Counted from the first letter of the stretch, positions 40,815-49,305 are shown. The stretch: DNA of 64,000 nt from Saccharopolyspora endophytica (GCF_018070075.1 NZ_JAGPXE010000015.1:1-64000), one strand, 5' to 3'. Made by a program: numbers and translations. Notes: generated by a model not told the origin, from the letters alone.

Positions 40815-41566
40815 CAGCGACTCCCCTCGATTCGGTCGGACAGGGCGGCGAGCAGGTCCACGGCCAGCTCGCGGCGGCAGACCAGCAGGTCGGGCAGCCA
40901 CGGGTCGGGGCGGTCGTAGACGAGTTCGGTGCCGTCGAGGCGGCTGGTGTGCAGTCCTGCGGCGCGGGCGATGCCGACCGGAGCGGCGCTGTCCCACTCG
41001 TACTGGCCGCCGCCGTGCAGGTAGGCGTCGACCTCGCCGAGGACCACGGCGGTGATCTTGGCGCCCGCCGACCCCATCGGGACCAGGTCGGCACCGATCT
41101 CGGCGGCGATCGCGGTGACGAACTCCGGCGGCCTGCTGCGGCTGACCGCGATGCGCGGGCGCTCGATGGCGCGCGTGGGCTGCTTCGGCGGTGCGCCGGT
41201 GTCCAGCACGACGCCCTGGGCGGGCAGGGCGACGGCGGAGGCGATGACCTCGTGGCGTTCGGCGAGCGCGACGTGCACCGCCCAGTCGGCGCGGCCGGGC
41301 TCGGTGAACTCGCGCGTGCCGTCGAGCGGGTCGACGATCCAGACTCGTTCTCCCGCAACGCGTTCCGGACCGGCGACGCCGTGCTCGGACAGCACCGGAT
41401 CGGCCGGGCGCTCCTGCGCGAGCGCCTCGACGAGCAGCTGGTGGGCCGCGGCGTCACCGGCGTCACCGAGCGCCCGGGGTTCCGCCGCGGACTCCTCTCG
41501 CAGCTCGACCAGGCGCTCGCCCGCTCGCCGCGCCAGCCGCGCGGCCAGCTCGTGGTCGTCGCTCAC
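40814..41566 (-). CDS. cysQ: 3'(2'),5'-bisphosphate nucleotidase
   Basis: 250-aa inositol-monophosphatase-fold enzyme that recycles PAP, the by-product of PAPS use, and so supports sulfotransfer. The metal motifs are WIVDPLDGTREF and YEWDSAAP. It overlaps cysD by one base and the TauE gene by four. Confidence 0.92.
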   Translation of the reverse strand: MSDDHELAARLARRAGERLVELREESAAEPRALGDAGDAAAHQLLVEALAQERPADPVLSEHGVAGPERVAGERVWIVDPLDGTREFTEPGRADWAVHVALAERHEVIASAVALPAQGVVLDTGAPPKQPTRAIERPRIAVSRSRPPEFVTAIAAEIGADLVPMGSAGAKITAVVLGEVDAYLHGGGQYEWDSAAPVGIARAAGLHTSRLDGTELVYDRPDPWLPDLLVCRRELAVDLLAALSDRIEGSR

Positions 41567-42444
41567 CCCACTACCTCCCTGTGATCACTCGCGGCGGTCT
41601 CCCGCCGCGACGACATCGCGTTGCGCAGCGGTGGAATCACCGCGCCGAGCAGCACGACCAGCAGTCCCGCCGACACGCCCGGCAGGACGTCGGCGCCGAC
41701 CATCATCAGCCCGGTGGTCACCAGCATCCCACCGAGCAGCACCCGCACCGGACGGTCGGGAACCCGCGCCGAGATCAGCGATCCCACCAGCACTCCGGGG
41801 ATCGAGCCCGCCAGCAGCGAACCGACCAGTCCGATGTGGACATCACCGGCGAACAGGTGGCCGATCGCCGAGACCAGCACCAGCGGCACCGCCTGGACGA
41901 GGTCGGTGCCGACCAACCGCGCCGAGCTCAGCCCGCGGTTGAGCAGCAGCAGGACCACGATGATGATCGACCCGGAGCCCACCGAGGTCGTGCCCACCAC
42001 CAGGCCGGCGACCGCGCCGAGCAGCACCGTGGGCGCCGGGCGCACCCGCGTTCCGTCCGATGTGGAGGTTCGGCGCGAGAGCAGCATCCTGGCGAACAGC
42101 GTGATCGCGGCCAGCAGCACCGCGCCGCCCACGATCTCCTTGAGCACCGATTCGGCCCCGCTGCCCAGCGATCCCGCCAGCAACGACCCGGCCGCCGCGC
42201 ACGGCAGCGAACCCAGGCACAGCCAGCCGACCAGCTTGGGCTGCACCGTGCGGCGCCGCAGGTGCACCGCCGCGCCCAGCGGTTTCATCACCGCCGCGGC
42301 CACCAGGTCCGAGGACACCGCGGCCAGCGGTGGCACGCCGAAGACCAGCGTCAGCAGCGGCATCGTCAGCGCACCGCCGCCCATGCCGGTCACGCCCACC
42401 ATCAGGCCGGTGAGCAGCCCCGTCGCCGCTACACCGAGGTCCAC
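41563..42444 (-). CDS. TauE/SafE family sulfite/sulfur-compound permease
   Basis: 293-aa membrane protein with about eight helices and an internal duplication, marked by GVTGMGGGALTMPLL in the first half and GTTSVGSGSIIIVVLLLL in the second. Relatives move sulfite, sulfonates or other organosulfur anions. The GTG at 42444 lies inside the end of cysC. Placed between cysC and cysQ, it probably moves sulfate or sulfite for this pathway. Confidence 0.88.
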   Translation of the reverse strand: MDLGVAATGLLTGLMVGVTGMGGGALTMPLLTLVFGVPPLAAVSSDLVAAAVMKPLGAAVHLRRRTVQPKLVGWLCLGSLPCAAAGSLLAGSLGSGAESVLKEIVGGAVLLAAITLFARMLLSRRTSTSDGTRVRPAPTVLLGAVAGLVVGTTSVGSGSIIIVVLLLLNRGLSSARLVGTDLVQAVPLVLVSAIGHLFAGDVHIGLVGSLLAGSIPGVLVGSLISARVPDRPVRVLLGGMLVTTGLMMVGADVLPGVSAGLLVVLLGAVIPPLRNAMSSRRETAASDHREVVG

Positions 42445-43937
42445 GACCGCACCCAGCCCCGCTCGCGCAACAAGGTCACGACGTGCCCCACGGCCTCGTC
42501 CTGCGACAGCTCGGAGGTGTCCAGGACGAGGTCCGCGTCGTCGGGGACCTCGTAGGGAGCGGAGACGCCGGTGAACTCGGGCAGCGACCCGTTGCGCGCC
42601 TTGCGGTAGAGCCCCTTGCGGTCGCGCCGCTCGCACTCCCCCAGCGGCGTGGCCACGTGGACCAGCACGAACCCGCCCGCCTCGTGGACCATGCGGCGCA
42701 CCGCGTCCCTGTCGGCGTGGTACGGCGCGATGGGCGCGCAGATCGCCGCACCGCCGTGGCGGGTGACCTCGGCGGCGACGTAGCCGATGCGGCGGACGTT
42801 GCGGCTGCGGTCCTCGGCGGAGAACCCGAGTCCCTCGCACAGCGTACGGCGGACCACGTCGCCGTCGAGCAGCGTCACCGCGCGGTGGTCGTGCCTGCTG
42901 AGCTCGTCGCGCAGCGCCCGGGCCAAGGTCGACTTGCCCGCGCCGGACAGCCCGGTGAACAACACGGTGAACCCGCGCGCCGTCAACGGCGGGTGGAGCC
43001 TGCGCTGCTGCTCGGCGATGGCGGGCGTGGTGAACCAGTCGGGCAGCGCAGCGCCGCTGTCGAGGAGTTCGCGCAGGCCTTCGTCGCTGAGCCCGGGACG
43101 GCTCTCGGAGGGGGCGACCTGCGCGGCGGGGCGCCAGCGGTCGGCGTGGTCGCGCACCACCTCCGGGGCTTCGATCGCCTGGACGGGGGCCTGTTCGAGA
43201 GGGCCGGCCGAGAGCAGGTGGGTGGCGCCGTAGGCGGCGGCGACGTGCGCGGCGAGCAGGGCGTCGCGCTTCGGGTCGGCGCGGCGCACCAGCGGGACCG
43301 GGACGATCGTGGTGCCCTCGGGCAGTTCCGGGCGGGCGGCCAGCACCGACTGGACCAGCGCTTCGGGACGCGGTCCGCTCATGCGCGGCAGGATCAGGAC
43401 GTGCGCGTCGAGCTCGGCGGCCAGCTGGCGGATCTGGGCGAGCTCGCGGTGGTGCAGCGGGGACTCCGGCAGCACGCCGAGCACGGTTCCGGCCGGGAGC
43501 GCGGCCCGGACCCGCTCGGCGGGCGGGCGCATCCGGCGCAGCACTCCGGTGGGTTCCTCGGCTGCCACCAGCGGGCCGGCCGGGTGCGCGCCGGCCTCGT
43601 CGGACCACGGGGCTTCGTTGCGGATCACCGCGACCGGGGCGCCTTCGACGTCGCGCAGCTCGATCTCCTCGGCCGCGGCGATCTCTTCCGGGACCGTCAG
43701 AGTGATCGGTTCGGGCCAGGGCACGTCGGCGTCGAGGCGTTGGCGGGTGCGCACCGACTCGACCTCGTCGGCGGTGAGGAATCCGCGCAGCGGCGGGAAA
43801 GCGCCGTCCAGCAGCAATTCCACATCGGACAGCTCGGCGGGTTCGGGAACCCAGATCGCGCGGCGTTGCGGACCGGCGGAGACCTCCGTGCTCCCGCCCG
43901 GACGATCGGCATCCGTTCCGTTCGCGCTCACAGGCAC
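42429..43937 (-). CDS. cysC: APS kinase fused to a degenerate ATP-sulfurylase domain
   Basis: 502-aa protein. Residues ~320-500 are an intact adenylylsulfate kinase with P-loop GLSGAGKST at 329-337, LLDGDVVRR and CERRDRKGLYRKA. Residues ~28-315 have the PUA and catalytic folds of a Sat-type ATP sulfurylase (VELLLDGAFPPLRGFL, WPEPITLTV), but its nucleotide motifs are lost: the QTRNPxHRxH region reads ESPLHHREL and GRDHAG reads LSAGPLE. So this half is probably structural or regulatory, while CysDN make APS. The start is the GTG 43937 with AGGA upstream. It is the first gene of the sulfation operon. Confidence 0.92.
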   Translation of the reverse strand: MPVSANGTDADRPGGSTEVSAGPQRRAIWVPEPAELSDVELLLDGAFPPLRGFLTADEVESVRTRQRLDADVPWPEPITLTVPEEIAAAEEIELRDVEGAPVAVIRNEAPWSDEAGAHPAGPLVAAEEPTGVLRRMRPPAERVRAALPAGTVLGVLPESPLHHRELAQIRQLAAELDAHVLILPRMSGPRPEALVQSVLAARPELPEGTTIVPVPLVRRADPKRDALLAAHVAAAYGATHLLSAGPLEQAPVQAIEAPEVVRDHADRWRPAAQVAPSESRPGLSDEGLRELLDSGAALPDWFTTPAIAEQQRRLHPPLTARGFTVLFTGLSGAGKSTLARALRDELSRHDHRAVTLLDGDVVRRTLCEGLGFSAEDRSRNVRRIGYVAAEVTRHGGAAICAPIAPYHADRDAVRRMVHEAGGFVLVHVATPLGECERRDRKGLYRKARNGSLPEFTGVSAPYEVPDDADLVLDTSELSQDEAVGHVVTLLRERGWVRSWTSV

Positions 43938-44184
43938 CTCTGTCCTCTGATCGAGGGACGAACCGGTCCATCCCGTGGGACATCTGGATCCATACGGTGG
44001 CCGACCGCCCCCGGACGGAGAAGCCCGGTGACCAATACTCGCCAGTTCTGATTTTTCCCAGGAGGAGAACCGAATTCAGGCCGCGCGACCTGCCACAACC
44101 CGACAAACCTCGCCCTCCGGGACAGCAACGGAACCAGGGGGCGCGCGCACGCGGAGGAAGGCACACCGGCACATAGCCGAGGTG

Positions 44185-44205
44185 AACGGAAGATCACCTT
44201 CCGTT
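44185..44205. promoter_or_regulatory. Perfect 8-5-8 palindrome upstream of cysC
   Basis: AACGGAAG and CTTCCGTT flank ATCAC. It lies about 250 bases before the cysC start and 150 past the nitroreductase stop. No T-run follows on either strand, which favours an operator over a terminator. Confidence 0.45.
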
Positions 44206-44293
44206 AACAGAGCCAGCGGATTTTCCCGTTTTTCCGAGCGCGCCGACCGCCCGGTGGCGAGCGGTCGGGGCCCGAACCGAGCGGGCAGACGTC

Positions 44294-44332
44294 GGTCGCG
44301 GACGGTTCGGACCAGAACCGCCCACGATCACC
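44294..44332. terminator. Repeat family 2 copy past the nitroreductase stop
   Basis: Contains GCGGACGGTTCGGACCAGAA followed by CCGCCCACGATC. CGGTTC pairs with GAACCG around a 6-base loop. It lies 23-61 bases past the stop at 44355. Confidence 0.55.
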
Positions 44333-44354
44333 GGACGCGAGACGCCGGTGGGGT

Positions 44355-45296
44355 TCAGGAGCCCTTCGGGTAGCCGAAGCGCATGATCGCCTGCGGGATG
44401 AGGGACGTGCCGAGGCGTTCGGCCAGGCCGGCGCGGACCTCCGGCACGTGCAGCGGCTGGGTCATCATCGACACCGACAGGCCGGATCCGGCGGCCTCCA
44501 GCCACGCCCGCTCGACGGCTTGACCCGCGCGCAGGTGGTCGATCGCGCGGTCGCCGCGCGTGCCCACCAGCAGCACCGACTCCTCGCGGAGCAACCGCGC
44601 CAGGACGGGCTCGTCGGGCAGGCGCGTGGTCATGGCGGTCAGCCCGGCCGCCGCCAGGCCGCCCAGCCCCTCGGACTCGCTGCGCAACCGCTTGCCCTCC
44701 GGAGTCACCCACCCGGCCAACTCCCGGGTGTAGCCGGCGTCGGCCTGGAACCCGGTGGCCGACCGGCTCAGCATCCCCGCGACCTCGGCGGCCTCGGCGT
44801 CGGAGTTGATCCAGCGCCCGCCGCAGCGGGTGCCCGCGGCGGCGTCCCAGATCTTCTCGCGGAGCAGCTCCGGCACCGGCTTGCCCGAGAACGGCTCCCG
44901 GTGGCTGCGGCGCTCCGGGATCGCGCGAGCCCAGGCCGCCTCCCTCGGGCTCGGGTCGGCGGGCTCACCGGCGTTGACGGCCGCGGAGACCAGTCCCCCG
45001 GAGGCTCCGAGCTCGACCTGCGCGCTCCACCCCAGGCTGCGCACCGCCAGCACCAGGTTCATCACCGCCGCACCGCACGAGATGCGCTGGTCACGACCCT
45101 CCGGATCGTGCTGCATGCGCCGCGCCGGGTCCTCGCGCAGCACGGCGGTGCGCCGGTGCAGCGTCAGCGACCACGGCCGGCTGTTGTGGACCGACGGAGC
45201 GCGCGAGACCGCCTCGCCGAGCTCCCCGATCTCGACGGGCGACCACTCGACCTCCAGCGCCCGAACGTCAGTGCGAGCTCTCTGCGCGACACCCAT
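44355..45296 (-). CDS. Acg-like nitroreductase-fold protein
   Basis: 313-aa protein of the nitroreductase superfamily in the large Acg (Rv2032-like) branch. The FMN-site start RAPSVHNSRPWSL is clear and the second half has AVERAWLEAAGSGLSVSMMTQPLH. In mycobacteria such proteins belong to the dormancy regulon and may store FMN rather than catalyse nitro reduction; that is family knowledge, not seen here. GGAGGA precedes the ATG at 45296. It is monocistronic. Confidence 0.82.
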   Translation of the reverse strand: MGVAQRARTDVRALEVEWSPVEIGELGEAVSRAPSVHNSRPWSLTLHRRTAVLREDPARRMQHDPEGRDQRISCGAAVMNLVLAVRSLGWSAQVELGASGGLVSAAVNAGEPADPSPREAAWARAIPERRSHREPFSGKPVPELLREKIWDAAAGTRCGGRWINSDAEAAEVAGMLSRSATGFQADAGYTRELAGWVTPEGKRLRSESEGLGGLAAAGLTAMTTRLPDEPVLARLLREESVLLVGTRGDRAIDHLRAGQAVERAWLEAAGSGLSVSMMTQPLHVPEVRAGLAERLGTSLIPQAIMRFGYPKGS

Positions 45297-45516
45297 CTGA
45301 TTCCTCCCCCGACTGGATCCGCCCCGGTCAGGACGGTACGGCCGCCTAACGCACCGCGCCCCGACCGACTCTTGAGAATCCAGGCCACCCGGGGACCCGC
45401 ACAGGGGACAAAGTCCCGACCACCCGGACATCGCGCCTCATCAGGCCAGGTGGCCGACGGCAGGTGTGACCTATCTCGTCCCCTCGCGCGCGACCAGGTC
45501 AACTATGTTCGGCACC

Positions 45517-45915
45517 ATGACCTCACGCCCGGCACCGCTGGACCTCCCGATCGTCGGACTCGCCGCGCTGTTCGCCACCTCCGGGACGTTGCACCTGGTC
45601 AGGCCCCAGATCTTCGAACCGCTGATCCCGTCCGCGCTGCCCGCGCCCCGCCGGGTCGTGGAGGTCTCCGGAGTCGCCGAGCTGGCGTGCGCCGCCGGGC
45701 TGCTGCACCCGCGCACCCGCGGCGCCGCCGGGCTCGCCAGCGCCGCGCTGCTCGCCGGTGTCTTCCCCGGCAACGTCAAGATGAGCGTGGACGCGGGCAA
45801 GCGCGCGAAGCGCAAGGGCGGAGCGGCACCGGCGGCGTTCTTCGCCGGCACCCTGGCCAGGCTGCCGTTGCAGTGGCCGATGATCCGCACCGCGCTGCGC
45901 GCCGCCGGGCGCTGA
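45517..45915 (+). CDS. DoxX-like small membrane protein
   Basis: 132-aa membrane protein with about four hydrophobic segments and DoxX-like features: GTLHLVRPQIFEPLIP and VVEVSGVAELACAAGLL. Function is unknown; relatives occur near oxidoreductases. The ATG at 45517 begins just before the first helix; an in-frame start at 45466 lacks a ribosome site. It is convergent with the P450 gene, with 9 bases between stops. Confidence 0.75.
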   Translation: MTSRPAPLDLPIVGLAALFATSGTLHLVRPQIFEPLIPSALPAPRRVVEVSGVAELACAAGLLHPRTRGAAGLASAALLAGVFPGNVKMSVDAGKRAKRKGGAAPAAFFAGTLARLPLQWPMIRTALRAAGR

Positions 45916-45924
45916 ACCGCGCTC

Positions 45925-47142
45925 TTAGAACGCGCAGGGGAGCTCCAGCACCCCGTTGACGAAGCTGGTCCGCTGGCGGACCGGTTCGCCGGTGGCGTGG
46001 ATGTCGGGCACCCGGGTGAACAGCTCCCGCAGCATCACCGCGATCTCGCGTCGCGCCAGGTGCGCGCCCAGGCAGAAGTGCGGGCCGCGCGAGCCGAAAC
46101 CGAGATGCGGGTTGGGGTTCCTCGTGATGGTGAACCGGTACGGGTCGACGAAGACCGTCTCGTCCCGGTTGGCCGACGCGTAGTACATGATCAGCCGGTC
46201 ACCGGCGCGGAAGCGGTGGCCGAGCAGGTCCACGTCGCGCGTCGCGGTGCGCCGCATCCAGTTGACCGGTGTCGCGTAGCGGATGACCTCCTCGATGGCG
46301 GCGGGCATCCGCTCGTCGAGGTCGGACAGCAGCAGGTCGCGCTGCTCCGGGTGGTCGGTGAACAGCGCCAGCGCGTGCGAGAGGGCGTTGCGGGTGGTCT
46401 CGTTGCCGGCGACGACCAGCAGCACGAAGAACTTGCCCAGCTCGGCGTCGCTGAGCGCTTCGCCGTCGACGTCGCCGCGGACCATCGCGGTGACGATGTC
46501 GTCGGCCGGGTGCGCCCGCCGGTCGCGGGCGAGCTCGCCCATCAGCTCGTGCATGAACCGCGCGCAGTCGACCAGCACCGCGGATCGGGGCTTGCCGCTC
46601 GGGTCCTGGTGGTCGGGGTCGCCGATGGCGGCGATGAACGCGTTGGTCGCCTCGACGACCTCGGGCCGGGCGGATTCGGGAACGCCCATCATCCGGCACA
46701 CGATCTCCAGCGGCATCGGCTGGGCGACCTCCGCGACGAAGTCGCACGGCCCCCGCTCCACCAGCGCGTCGACGATCTCGCCGGCCAGCCGGGCGACGTC
46801 GTCGGTCGCCCTGGCGATCATCCTCGGGGTGAAGGCGCGGGCGACGATGCGGCGCAGCCGCGCGTGACGCGGGTCGTCCATGCTCATCATCGACCCCAGC
46901 AGCTCCGCCACCTCCGGCGGCGGGTCGTCGAGGCCGACGGCGATGGGTTCCGAGCTGAACGCCTGCGGGTTCCGGCTGACCTCGGCGATCTGGTCGTAGC
47001 GGGTGATCGCGTAGAAGCCGGGGCCGTCGTCGCGCGGGCAGAACACGGGTTCGTCGGCCGCGCGGAGCGCCGCGAACGTCTTGTCCCACTCCGAGCGCGG
47101 CTGGGCCCAGAAGTCGAGGTCGGATAGATCGATCGTGGTCAT
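45925..47142 (-). CDS. Cytochrome P450
   Basis: 405-aa soluble bacterial P450 monooxygenase. The I-helix oxygen motif is VVAGNETTRNALSHAL, the K-helix ExxR is EEVIRY and the haem-binding loop is FGSRGPHFCLGAH. The sequence around PVNWMRR and YYASANRDETVF recalls the CYP125/CYP142 steroid-side-chain group, but this is only a resemblance. GGGAG precedes the ATG at 47142. No ferredoxin is adjacent. The cholesterol oxidase elsewhere in the window makes a sterol substrate worth considering. Confidence 0.93.
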   Translation of the reverse strand: MTTIDLSDLDFWAQPRSEWDKTFAALRAADEPVFCPRDDGPGFYAITRYDQIAEVSRNPQAFSSEPIAVGLDDPPPEVAELLGSMMSMDDPRHARLRRIVARAFTPRMIARATDDVARLAGEIVDALVERGPCDFVAEVAQPMPLEIVCRMMGVPESARPEVVEATNAFIAAIGDPDHQDPSGKPRSAVLVDCARFMHELMGELARDRRAHPADDIVTAMVRGDVDGEALSDAELGKFFVLLVVAGNETTRNALSHALALFTDHPEQRDLLLSDLDERMPAAIEEVIRYATPVNWMRRTATRDVDLLGHRFRAGDRLIMYYASANRDETVFVDPYRFTITRNPNPHLGFGSRGPHFCLGAHLARREIAVMLRELFTRVPDIHATGEPVRQRTSFVNGVLELPCAF

Positions 47143-47256
47143 CTTGTCTCCCAAGTCGATCACCGACGCTAGGTTCCCCCGCTTGCACTCGGCTTTCACC
47201 GGCGGGATCGATCCACCATCGCCGCGGGGCGCTCCCAGCGGTTAGCGTCGCCGGTC

Positions 47257-48117
47257 ATGACCCCTCGCGAGCGCACCGTCCGCCTGCCGACGCACGACGT
47301 CGGGGTCCTGGAATGGGGGCCGGTGGACGGTGAACTCCTGGTGGCGCTGCACGGTTTTCCCGACACCGCGTGGACGTGGCGCGCGGTCGGGCCGCTGCTG
47401 GCCGAGGCCGGGTACCGGGTGGTGGCGCCGTTCCTGCGCGGCTACGCGCCCTCGGACGTCCCGGTCGATGGCGACTACTCGGTGAGCGCGCTCGCCGCCG
47501 ACGCCGTCGCGCTGTACGAACGCCTGGGCGGCGACTCCTCGACCGCGCTGATCGGCCACGACTGGGGCGCGATCACCGCGGGTGCGCTGGCCGCCGACCC
47601 GTGCTCGCCCTACGCGCGCGTCGCCCTCCTGGCAGTGCCTCCGCTGGCCTGGATGAACCCGACCCGGGCGGTGGCCCGGGCCTGGCTGTCGGGGCTGGTC
47701 AGGCAGCCGCGGCACTCCTGGTACATCGCCTACAACCAGGTCCCCGGCCTGGCCGAGCGGAACTTCACCCGGCTGGCCCGGCACCTGTGGCGGGCGTGGT
47801 CACCGGGCTACGACGCCACCGACGACCTCGCCCACCTCGCGCGCGCCGTCCCCGACCAGGTCCGGGCGAAGGCCGTCGTGTCCTACTACCGCGCCCTCGC
47901 CTCGCGCGGCAGCCGAGCGGCGCTCGCCGAACCCCGGAGCCCGCTGCTCTACCTCCACGGCGACCGGGACGGCGCGATCGACCCGCGCTTCTTCGCGGTC
48001 GCGCGGTCCCGCATCGCAGCGCCGTCGAGCGCCGCGCTGCTGTCCGGGGCCGGGCACTTCCTGCAGCTGGAGAAGCCGGCCGAGGTCACCGGCCTGCTGC
48101 TGGACTTCCTGCGCTGA
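47257..48117 (+). CDS. Epoxide-hydrolase-like alpha/beta hydrolase
   Basis: 286-aa alpha/beta hydrolase. The oxyanion motif is LHGFPDTAWTWR, the nucleophile is the Asp of GHDWG as in epoxide hydrolases and haloalkane dehalogenases, and the catalytic His is in SGAGHFLQLEKP. LYLHGDRDGAID supplies the acid. It is divergent from the P450 gene over 114 bases, so the two could share control and act on the same compound. The 3' end overlaps the convergent methyltransferase by 32 bases. Confidence 0.88.
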   Translation: MTPRERTVRLPTHDVGVLEWGPVDGELLVALHGFPDTAWTWRAVGPLLAEAGYRVVAPFLRGYAPSDVPVDGDYSVSALAADAVALYERLGGDSSTALIGHDWGAITAGALAADPCSPYARVALLAVPPLAWMNPTRAVARAWLSGLVRQPRHSWYIAYNQVPGLAERNFTRLARHLWRAWSPGYDATDDLAHLARAVPDQVRAKAVVSYYRALASRGSRAALAEPRSPLLYLHGDRDGAIDPRFFAVARSRIAAPSSAALLSGAGHFLQLEKPAEVTGLLLDFLR

Positions 48118-49216
48118 GCCGCCACAGCGAGGTGATCTCGTCACGCCTGGCCTGGTGGAGCGGGTCGGTGGTGTCCGAGGCCTTGGGGTGGCTCGGCGCG
48201 GTGTCGTAGCGGTCCCGCACCTCCAGCCCCGCGGCGGCGATGCGGTCGAGCAGCGCGGCGCGGGTCCGCAGGCCCAGCCGCTCGGCGAGGTCGGAGAGCA
48301 CCAGCCAGCCCTCCCCGCCGGGGTTGAGGTGCTCGCGGAGGCCGTCGATGAACCGGTGCAGCATGTCCGAGTCCTGATCGTAGACACCGAGTTCCAGCGC
48401 CGAGGTGGGTCGCGCGGGGATCCAGGGCGGGTTGCACACGGCGACGTCGGCACGTCCGCTCGGCCACAGGTCGGTCTCCTCGACCGTGACCCGCTCGGCG
48501 AGGCCGAGCCGGTGGAGGTTGGCGCGGGCGCACGCCACGGCGCGCGGGTTGATGTCGGTGGCCACCACGCGCGCGCCGCGCCTGCCGAGAACCGCTGCGA
48601 GCACACCGGTTCCGGTGCCCAGGTCGAACGCGACGGGGGGTTCGACCGGAAGCGGCGCTGCGGCGACGAGGTCGACGTACTCGCTGCGGACGGGCGCGAA
48701 AACGCCGTAGTCGGGGTGGATCCGCTCGCCGAGCGCGGGAACGTCCACGCCCTTCTCGTGCCACTGGTGGGCGCTGACCACTCCGAGCAGCTCGGGCGCG
48801 GACACGCACATCGGCTCGCCGGTGGGCGGGCCGTAGGCGTGCAGGCACGCCTCGCGCACGTCGGGTGCGCGATCCAGCGCCAGCGTGCGGTCGGGTTCGA
48901 GCACCAGCAGCACCCGGCCGAGCAGCTCCGCCCGCTCGGCGCGCGCGGCGCGGTGCGCGCGGAACAGCGACGCCGCGTCGCCCTCGGGCTCAGGACGGCG
49001 GCGCAGGCGGCGGTCCAGGTCCTGCACGAGGCGGCGCGCCGCGTGGAAGTCACCGCGCCAGATCATGGCGGTGCCCGCCTCGGCGGTGCGGTGCGCGGCT
49101 TTCGCCGTGGTGCGGTCGTCGACGACGACAACGCTGGCCGGCGCGGGGGCCGAGTTCTCGGAATGCCAACGGGCGGAGTTCGGTGATCCGTTCTCGGACC
49201 AGCTGATCGTGGTCAT
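48086..49216 (-). CDS. Class I methyltransferase with NPPW motif
   Basis: 376-aa methyltransferase. The C-terminal half has SAM motif FDLGTGTGVLAAVLGRRG, VVATDINPRAVACARANL and catalytic CNPPWIP, the N/D-PP-Y/F/W motif of enzymes that methylate amino groups of nucleobases or glutamine (RlmG, HemK, PrmA-like). The N-terminal ~150 residues are specific to this actinobacterial group. GGAG precedes the ATG at 49216, but that ribosome site is buried in a hairpin (49222-49274) and an upstream ORF overlaps the start codon. An rRNA or protein target is likely, not proven. Confidence 0.82.
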   Translation of the reverse strand: MTTISWSENGSPNSARWHSENSAPAPASVVVVDDRTTAKAAHRTAEAGTAMIWRGDFHAARRLVQDLDRRLRRRPEPEGDAASLFRAHRAARAERAELLGRVLLVLEPDRTLALDRAPDVREACLHAYGPPTGEPMCVSAPELLGVVSAHQWHEKGVDVPALGERIHPDYGVFAPVRSEYVDLVAAAPLPVEPPVAFDLGTGTGVLAAVLGRRGARVVATDINPRAVACARANLHRLGLAERVTVEETDLWPSGRADVAVCNPPWIPARPTSALELGVYDQDSDMLHRFIDGLREHLNPGGEGWLVLSDLAERLGLRTRAALLDRIAAAGLEVRDRYDTAPSHPKASDTTDPLHQARRDEITSLWRLSAGSPAAGR

Positions 49217-49305
49217 GGTCTGCTCCTGCGGGGACGAAGGTGCCTCGGGTCGGGCAGCTCTTCGTCGCAGGAGCGGCGATCACCTCGAACCATGTCCGTG
49301 ACCAC
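49213..49305 (-). CDS. Possible leader ORF overlapping the methyltransferase start
   Basis: A 30-codon frame starts at GTG 49305 (GAGGG 7 bases upstream) or ATG 49293 and ends with TGA inside the ATGA of the methyltransferase start. It is Arg- and Pro-rich, ending RPRRSRP. Its codons run through the hairpin that hides the downstream ribosome site, so its translation could open that site. Coding evidence is only positional. Confidence 0.4.
   Translation of the reverse strand: MVTDMVRGDRRSCDEELPDPRHLRPRRSRP
49222..49274 (-). promoter_or_regulatory. Hairpin that sequesters the methyltransferase ribosome site
   Basis: In the mRNA, GCTCCTGCGACGAAG pairs with CTTCGTC-CCC-GCAGGAGC, giving 15 pairs with a 3-base bulge and a 20-base loop. 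The second arm contains the GGAG of the methyltransferase, five bases before its ATG. This is the arrangement expected for translational control. Confidence 0.55.

Larger units (their letters stand above)
43938..44354. promoter_or_regulatory. Upstream region of the sulfation operon
   Basis: 417 bases with no supported gene. It must hold the cysC promoter. AACGGAAG-atcac-CTTCCGTT (44185-44205) is a perfect 8-base inverted repeat suited to an operator. Repeat family 2 recurs at 44294-44332, past the nitroreductase stop. No leader peptide or riboswitch known to me was seen. Confidence 0.5.

Noticed and set aside
42445..44172. Upstream extension of the TauE reading frame across cysC
   Set aside because: The extension has no TauE similarity and overlaps an intact APS kinase; the GTG at 42444 gives a normal-length permease.
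43928..44197. 89-codon minus-strand frame upstream of cysC
   Set aside because: No recognisable domain, signal or ribosome site; it covers the likely promoter.
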